Positions 55,727 through 56,630 of a stretch of 56,630 bases of DNA are shown one piece after another. Below the pieces are notes generated by a model that saw nothing but the letters and a program-made list of their open reading frames with translations, was not told the DNA's origin and ran no database searches. The translations under genes and the position numbers were made by a program. The stretch lies in assembly GCA_000934455.1 (NCBI GenBank), contig KN882229.1, positions 326,627 to 383,256 of the forward strand, read 5' to 3'. Position 1 is the first letter of the stretch. Every line of letters starts with the position of its first letter. Source of the DNA: Apostichopus parvimensis. Its lineage: Eukaryota; Echinodermata; Holothuroidea; Aspidochirotida; Stichopodidae.

Positions 55727-55904
55727 TGTTGTGATCTGATCTTAAATGAGGACAACGTACACTAGATGTATGTTAACGATTTAGCTGGTTTTATTTCGGT
55801 GACCTTTGTATAATCAGTGTATCTCAGATCGCCATGTTCGAAGCCCCCGCAACTGGGGGCGACATACATAAATGTCAAGTGGTGGTTATAGCACAATCAT
55901 AACA
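55727..55904 (-). repeat. 3' LTR, 178 bp
   Basis: On the minus strand it starts TGTTATGATTGTGC and ends GATCAGATCACAACA. It contains an AATAAA-like site (GAAATAAAACC). Only one copy is visible, so the boundaries rest on TG...CA ends and the polypurine tract. Confidence 0.7.
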
Positions 55905-55918
55905 TCTTCTTTTCTTTA
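55905..55918 (-). other. Polypurine tract of second gypsy element
   Basis: TAAAGAAAAGAAGA on the minus strand, directly before the LTR start. Confidence 0.7.
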
Positions 55919-55982
55919 AATAAAACCATAGTAAAACATGAAAGAGGAAACTGACGGAACCTATCAAGGTTCAGTCAGCTGA

Positions 55983-56630
55983 TTAAAAAGTTTCTATCAG
56001 TCTATGTGGTTTGGTAATAGAACGCGATGATCTCCACAACCCTTGGTTACCCTGATTATGATTAGCAGTGTTCCCCGACTGTAACTGTGGGGCAACAGTC
56101 TCATTTTCAAAGTGAGTTTGTTTTTGGCAATTATCCAGAGATTCCGAGCTGTTTTCATTATCAACTCCATTTTGACCACTACAATCAATAGTTGGTAATA
56201 CTGGGCTGACCTTTTGGAGATCGATTCGATTTCTACGAACCAACGCACCCCTTTGAGTTTGAACCAGAAACGACCTTGGTGCCACTTCCCTTTGAACAAC
56301 CCCCTTTTCATCCCATGATACCCCTTTGGTTGAAAGTCTGACTGGATCACCAGCTGAGACTCCTGGTAGATTTTTAGCTTTCCGGTCATGATAATATTTT
56401 TGTTTGACTTTTTGTTGTTGTTTGTGCTCAACAATTGGATCATCCTTTGGTGACAACAGGTCTTCATGTGCAGGAAGATTTGATCTCAGTCTCCGGTTCA
56501 TGAGTAACTGAGCTGGCGATCTTCCACAACCGAGTGGAGTGGAACGAAAGATTAACAAACCTTTGTTTAAATCTTGGCCACTATCCTTACTCTTTTTGAA
56601 GATATTCTTCACTGTTTGAACAGACCGTTC
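55983..56630 (-). CDS. pol: Gypsy integrase C-terminus (partial)
   Basis: Open from the window edge to TGA/TAA at 55983. At the edge ERSVQTVKNIF contains the integrase catalytic Glu; then FRSTPLGCGRSPAQLLMNRR, the conserved post-core segment of K02A2.6-like gypsy integrases, followed by a basic SH3-like module (SAGDPVRLSTKG, VVQREVAPRSFLVQT) and an Asn/Gln-rich tail ending WRSSRSITKPHRL. No stop in the visible part, so this copy could be intact. It belongs to the same element as the 178-bp LTR. Confidence 0.88.
   Translation of the reverse strand, partial: ERSVQTVKNIFKKSKDSGQDLNKGLLIFRSTPLGCGRSPAQLLMNRRLRSNLPAHEDLLSPKDDPIVEHKQQQKVKQKYYHDRKAKNLPGVSAGDPVRLSTKGVSWDEKGVVQREVAPRSFLVQTQRGALVRRNRIDLQKVSPVLPTIDCSGQNGVDNENSSESLDNCQKQTHFENETVAPQLQSGNTANHNQGNQGLWRSSRSITKPHRLIETF

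Larger units (their letters stand above)
55727..56630 (-). mobile_element. Second Ty3/gypsy element, 3' part only
   Basis: The 3' LTR (55727-55904), polypurine tract and C-terminus of Pol are in the window; the rest lies beyond the right edge. The LTR is only 178 bp and has TGTT...AACA ends, very unlike the 740-bp LTRs of the element at 31526-39127, so this is a different lineage. Confidence 0.85.

Overview
This window reads as nuclear DNA of a marine invertebrate, most likely an echinoderm. Three things point that way: the AT-rich, intron-rich base composition, the recurring short TAGGCCTA-type palindromes, and a foldback element of the kind first described in sea urchins. The species assignment is inference. 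I see no intact host gene, no structural RNA gene and no CRISPR array. Almost everything recognisable is a mobile element, a gene fossil derived from one, or a short-period repeat.

Left part (1-18 kb). A five-exon integrase-core gene runs on the minus strand from 4124 to beyond the left edge. Its splice phases agree throughout, but it is killed by two nonsense codons and several frameshifts. Next come a degenerate 21-bp repeat (4345-4694), a 1.4-kb foldback transposon whose inverted repeats are built of 18-bp tandem units (5905-7349), an ACGT-saturated MITE-like block (9477-9848), a tRNA-derived SINE, the 3' end of a CR1/L2-like LINE, and a three-copy 34-bp repeat.

Middle (18-31 kb). A decayed Helentron-type rolling-circle element (18484-24965, plus strand) carries, in order, a tegument-deubiquitinase/OTU-like cysteine protease, a cysteine-rich N-terminal module, an HUH/Y2 Rep, a Pif1-like helicase and an apurinic-like endonuclease. 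Only 73 bp after its last codon begins a six-exon, same-strand gene for an RPA-like OB-fold protein (25039-29738), which I rate the most interesting item here. It is followed by a two-copy 583-bp tandem duplication.

Right part (31-56.6 kb). A young 7.6-kb Ty3/gypsy element (31526-39127, minus) has LTRs about 99 % alike, a tRNA-Leu primer-binding site, Gag, and a Pol broken by two in-frame stops and one frameshift. Then come MITEs, a decayed C2H2/DDE-like transposase gene (43478-46051) with a nearby SAM-domain exon, and a full-length L1/Tx1-like LINE (48959-54409, minus) with a perfect 14-bp target-site duplication and tandem 5' monomers. A 249-bp MITE with a 9-bp duplication follows, and at the right edge the 3' LTR and integrase C-terminus of a second gypsy element.

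The elements do not form an operon or pathway. What they share is history: the gypsy element and the LINE have each landed in sequence carrying dispersed minisatellite units, and the OB-fold gene is either a Helentron accessory or captured gene or a neighbour the Helentron inserted next to.
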